This document shows positions 20,667 to 21,802 of a stretch of 21,802 nucleotides of DNA, piece after piece. The notes below the pieces were generated by a model. That model was not told where the DNA came from and searched no databases. It saw only the letters and a program-made list of their open reading frames with translations. The stretch is from an uncultured Collinsella sp. (GTDB lineage: Bacteria; Actinomycetota; Coriobacteriia; Coriobacteriales; Coriobacteriaceae), in NCBI GenBank assembly GCA_900549215.1, contig URNJ01000009.1, positions 1-21,802 of the forward strand, given 5' to 3'. Made by a program: the position numbers and the translations under genes. Each line of letters begins with the position of its first letter. Position 1 is the first letter of the stretch.

Positions 20667-21116
20667 ATGGGTGAGAAGGGCGAGCGGCCGGAGCGGGTGT
20701 TCCCCGGCAGGACAGACCCGTGGTTCATAGCGGCCATGGTGATTGTGGCGGGCGGTTTATCCGCGGCGTGTATCGCGTGTTTCCTGAGCTCGAGTCCCGC
20801 GCTCCTATGGGGCTGGCTCGCGCTGCTGCCCATCCCGGCCCTCGTGGCCCTGGCTGCCCTTCCCGTCCGCAGCAATCGCCTCGAGCTCTACGGCGACCGC
20901 CTCGTCGTCGTGTACGCTGGGACGCGTTCGGTGATACCCTACGCCCACGTGCGGGGCGTCCGGCGCACCAGGACGCTCTGGGCGGGGACGGCCAACTCGC
21001 TCGACCGCGTCTACATCGAGGCGCCCTACGACGGCGACGCCATCGTCTCGGTCAGAGACAACGACGCCCTCGTGGCGGAGCTGGGGCGCAGGTGCGGCCT
21101 TGGGCCCGGCGCCTGA
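20667..21116 (+). CDS. small membrane protein with bacterial PH-like domain
   Basis: 149 residues. Two hydrophobic helices lie near residues 18-41 and 45-67. A C-terminal soluble domain reads RLELYGDRLVVVYAGTRSVI, then IPYAHVRGVRRTR, NSLDRVYIEA and DNDALVAELGRR. The pattern of strand, I-x-x-x-x-I-x-x-x-x-x-T and SLDRVYI fits the bPH_4-type (DUF1200-like) bacterial PH domains of short membrane proteins of unknown function. ATG 20667 is chosen for GGAAGG seven bases upstream; the open frame continues back to 20580 without support. Codon use is strikingly GC-rich compared with the redox operon, suggesting different ancestry. A truncated gene follows 19 bases later and probably formed an operon with it. 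Confidence 0.75.
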   Translation: MGEKGERPERVFPGRTDPWFIAAMVIVAGGLSAACIACFLSSSPALLWGWLALLPIPALVALAALPVRSNRLELYGDRLVVVYAGTRSVIPYAHVRGVRRTRTLWAGTANSLDRVYIEAPYDGDAIVSVRDNDALVAELGRRCGLGPGA

Positions 21117-21135
21117 CGCCCCGAAAGGAAGAGAG

Positions 21136-21250
21136 GATGGACGTCCCGCACTGGCCCTACTGGAGGAAGTATTCCCTCGGCGGCACACAGGTCTGGTACG
21201 CGGACTGGGGCGACTGCCCCTTCGACACTGGTCTACATGAGCCCAGTTGA
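21136..21250 (+). pseudogene. truncated ORF cut by IS remnant
   Basis: ATG 21136 with AGAGAGG immediately before it opens MDVPHWPYWRKYSLGGTQVW, continuing YADWGDCPFDT and then six residues from the adjoining transposase tail in a wrong frame. GC-rich and with the same codon style as the PH-like gene, it is probably the first 31 codons of a once longer downstream gene. The ribosome site and aromatic-rich N-terminus look real; I do not recognise the family. Confidence 0.45.
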
Positions 21251-21300
21251 GTTCAGGAACGCAGGGCTGTCCCTGTAAAAAATGTTTAAGCAACCGTTGC
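21231..21300 (+). mobile_element. 3' remnant of an IS3-family insertion sequence
   Basis: The frame 21231-21278 reads VYMSPVEFRNAGLSL and a TAA. (G/M)SPVEFR near the end of the protein is the hallmark of IS3-family orfB transposases (rve_3 region). Only the last 15 codons and some 20 bases of the end remain. The gene on its left is cut at 21230 and the ABC ATPase on its right near 21305, so this was an insertion followed by deletion, or a recombination using the element. Confidence 0.5.
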
Positions 21301-21603
21301 AAATCCATTCTCCCGCGCAGAGAGCCCCGGGTAGGCCGAGCTCGCGTCGGGCATGTAGCCCATACGCCTCCGGGCGGCGGCAAGCCCGCGCCCGCCGCGC
21401 TCGCCGAACAGCTCAACCGAGCCCGAGCTGGGGCTGGCGGTGCCAGTGACGATACAGATGAGCGTTGACTTCCCGGCGCCGTTTTCGCCGATGAGCCCGT
21501 AGACGCGCCCCGCCTCGAGGGCGAGGTCGATGGGGCCGAGGACGGTCCTCCCGCGGTACGCCTTCGTGACCCCGTGAAGGCGGAGGGGCATGGCTGTCGT
21601 CAT
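21286..21603 (-). pseudogene. ABC transporter ATP-binding protein, 3'-truncated
   Basis: Only the N-terminal 99 or so residues of an ABC ATPase are left. It begins MTTAMPLRLHGVTKAYRGRT, has Walker A GENGAGKS (residues 39-46), a D-x-L-type loop and MGYMPDASSAYPGLSAREN, then GFATVA and a stop from foreign sequence. The Q-loop region is present in altered form (MGYMPD), but the signature LSGGQ, Walker B and H-loop are missing, so it cannot hydrolyse ATP as a normal subunit. The original resembles CcmA/bcrA-type ATPases of about 230-300 residues that pair with ABC-2 permeases. ATG 21603 has AAAGGA six bases upstream. The cut coincides with the IS3-type remnant. Upstream, 21604-21802 is very GC-rich and holds its leader and no gene I can support. 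Confidence 0.8.
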
Positions 21604-21802
21604 TGCGTTCCTTTCTCCTCGGATGGATTTTGGGTATGCGTCATGGGCCCCCGCGCGGGACGGGGAGCGAATCGACGCAGGCTCGAGGCCGGTTGGGTTG
21701 GGGTTGAGGTCCGGGTTCCACAGGCTTGCACAGCCCGACGGACGGGGCGTCCGGGCACGCTATGCTTAGGGAGCGGTGGGCGCCTCCGGGGCAGCAGGGG
21801 AC

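Noticed and set aside
1..21802. tRNA or rRNA genes
   Set aside because: Looked for T-loop and anticodon-stem patterns and conserved rRNA stretches on both strands by eye; none found. A tRNAscan run would settle it.

Overview
The window looks like a chromosomal segment of a gut actinobacterium of the class Coriobacteriia, most likely Collinsella or a close relative. This is inferred from gene style (large FtsX-type ABC exporters, OFA-like MFS carriers, a 4Fe-4S/CXXC/TlpA redox cluster), a moderately GC-rich composition and abundant short palindromic extragenic repeats; no rRNA or other species marker is present.

Layout. 1-3.5 kb: a two-gene minus-strand ABC exporter (ATPase then a 10-TM-type double-FtsX permease). 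3.5-4.4 kb: a GyrI-like effector-binding protein on the plus strand whose promoter carries a perfect LexA/SOS-box-like palindrome. 4.4-5.3 kb: decayed DNA, with an Abi_2-family (AbiD/AbiF-like) gene broken by a stop and then truncated, preceded by a leader with interlocking pairing, joined to the 3' end of a ClC chloride-channel gene, then a 62-bp tandem array of alternating inverted arms. 5.35-6.36 kb: an O6-alkylguanine-DNA alkyltransferase and a repeat-rich gap (170-bp inverted-repeat element, a 33-bp palindrome, a terminator).

6.4-12.4 kb is an agmatine-type catabolic locus. A minus-strand operon reads agmatine deiminase family protein, carbamoyltransferase, MFS carrier. A TetR regulator is divergent from it, and beyond a shared strong terminator lies a second, closely related MFS gene. 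Dyads of the form TACC-N4-GGTA occur both in the deiminase/TetR gap and upstream of the second MFS, suggesting one regulon. No carbamate kinase is in the window, and the carbamoyltransferase has a non-canonical HELP in place of HCLP.

12.5-15.8 kb: one long fused ATPase-permease exporter. 15.9-20.0 kb: a membrane thiol-redox cluster (48-residue CXXC protein, polyferredoxin-like 4Fe-4S membrane protein, TlpA-like lipoprotein, terminator) divergent from an OmpR-type response regulator and histidine kinase that overlap by ATGA. The plausible reading is that electrons pass from the 4Fe-4S protein through CXXC partners to the extracytoplasmic thioredoxin fold, with the two-component system sensing envelope state.

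20.0-21.8 kb: a second graveyard, more GC-rich toward the end. It holds an arginase-family fragment joined tail-to-tail to a truncated unknown gene, a small intact PH-like membrane protein, a truncated ORF, an IS3-type transposase tail, and an ABC ATPase cut after its N-terminal third. The window therefore has three places where two broken genes abut.
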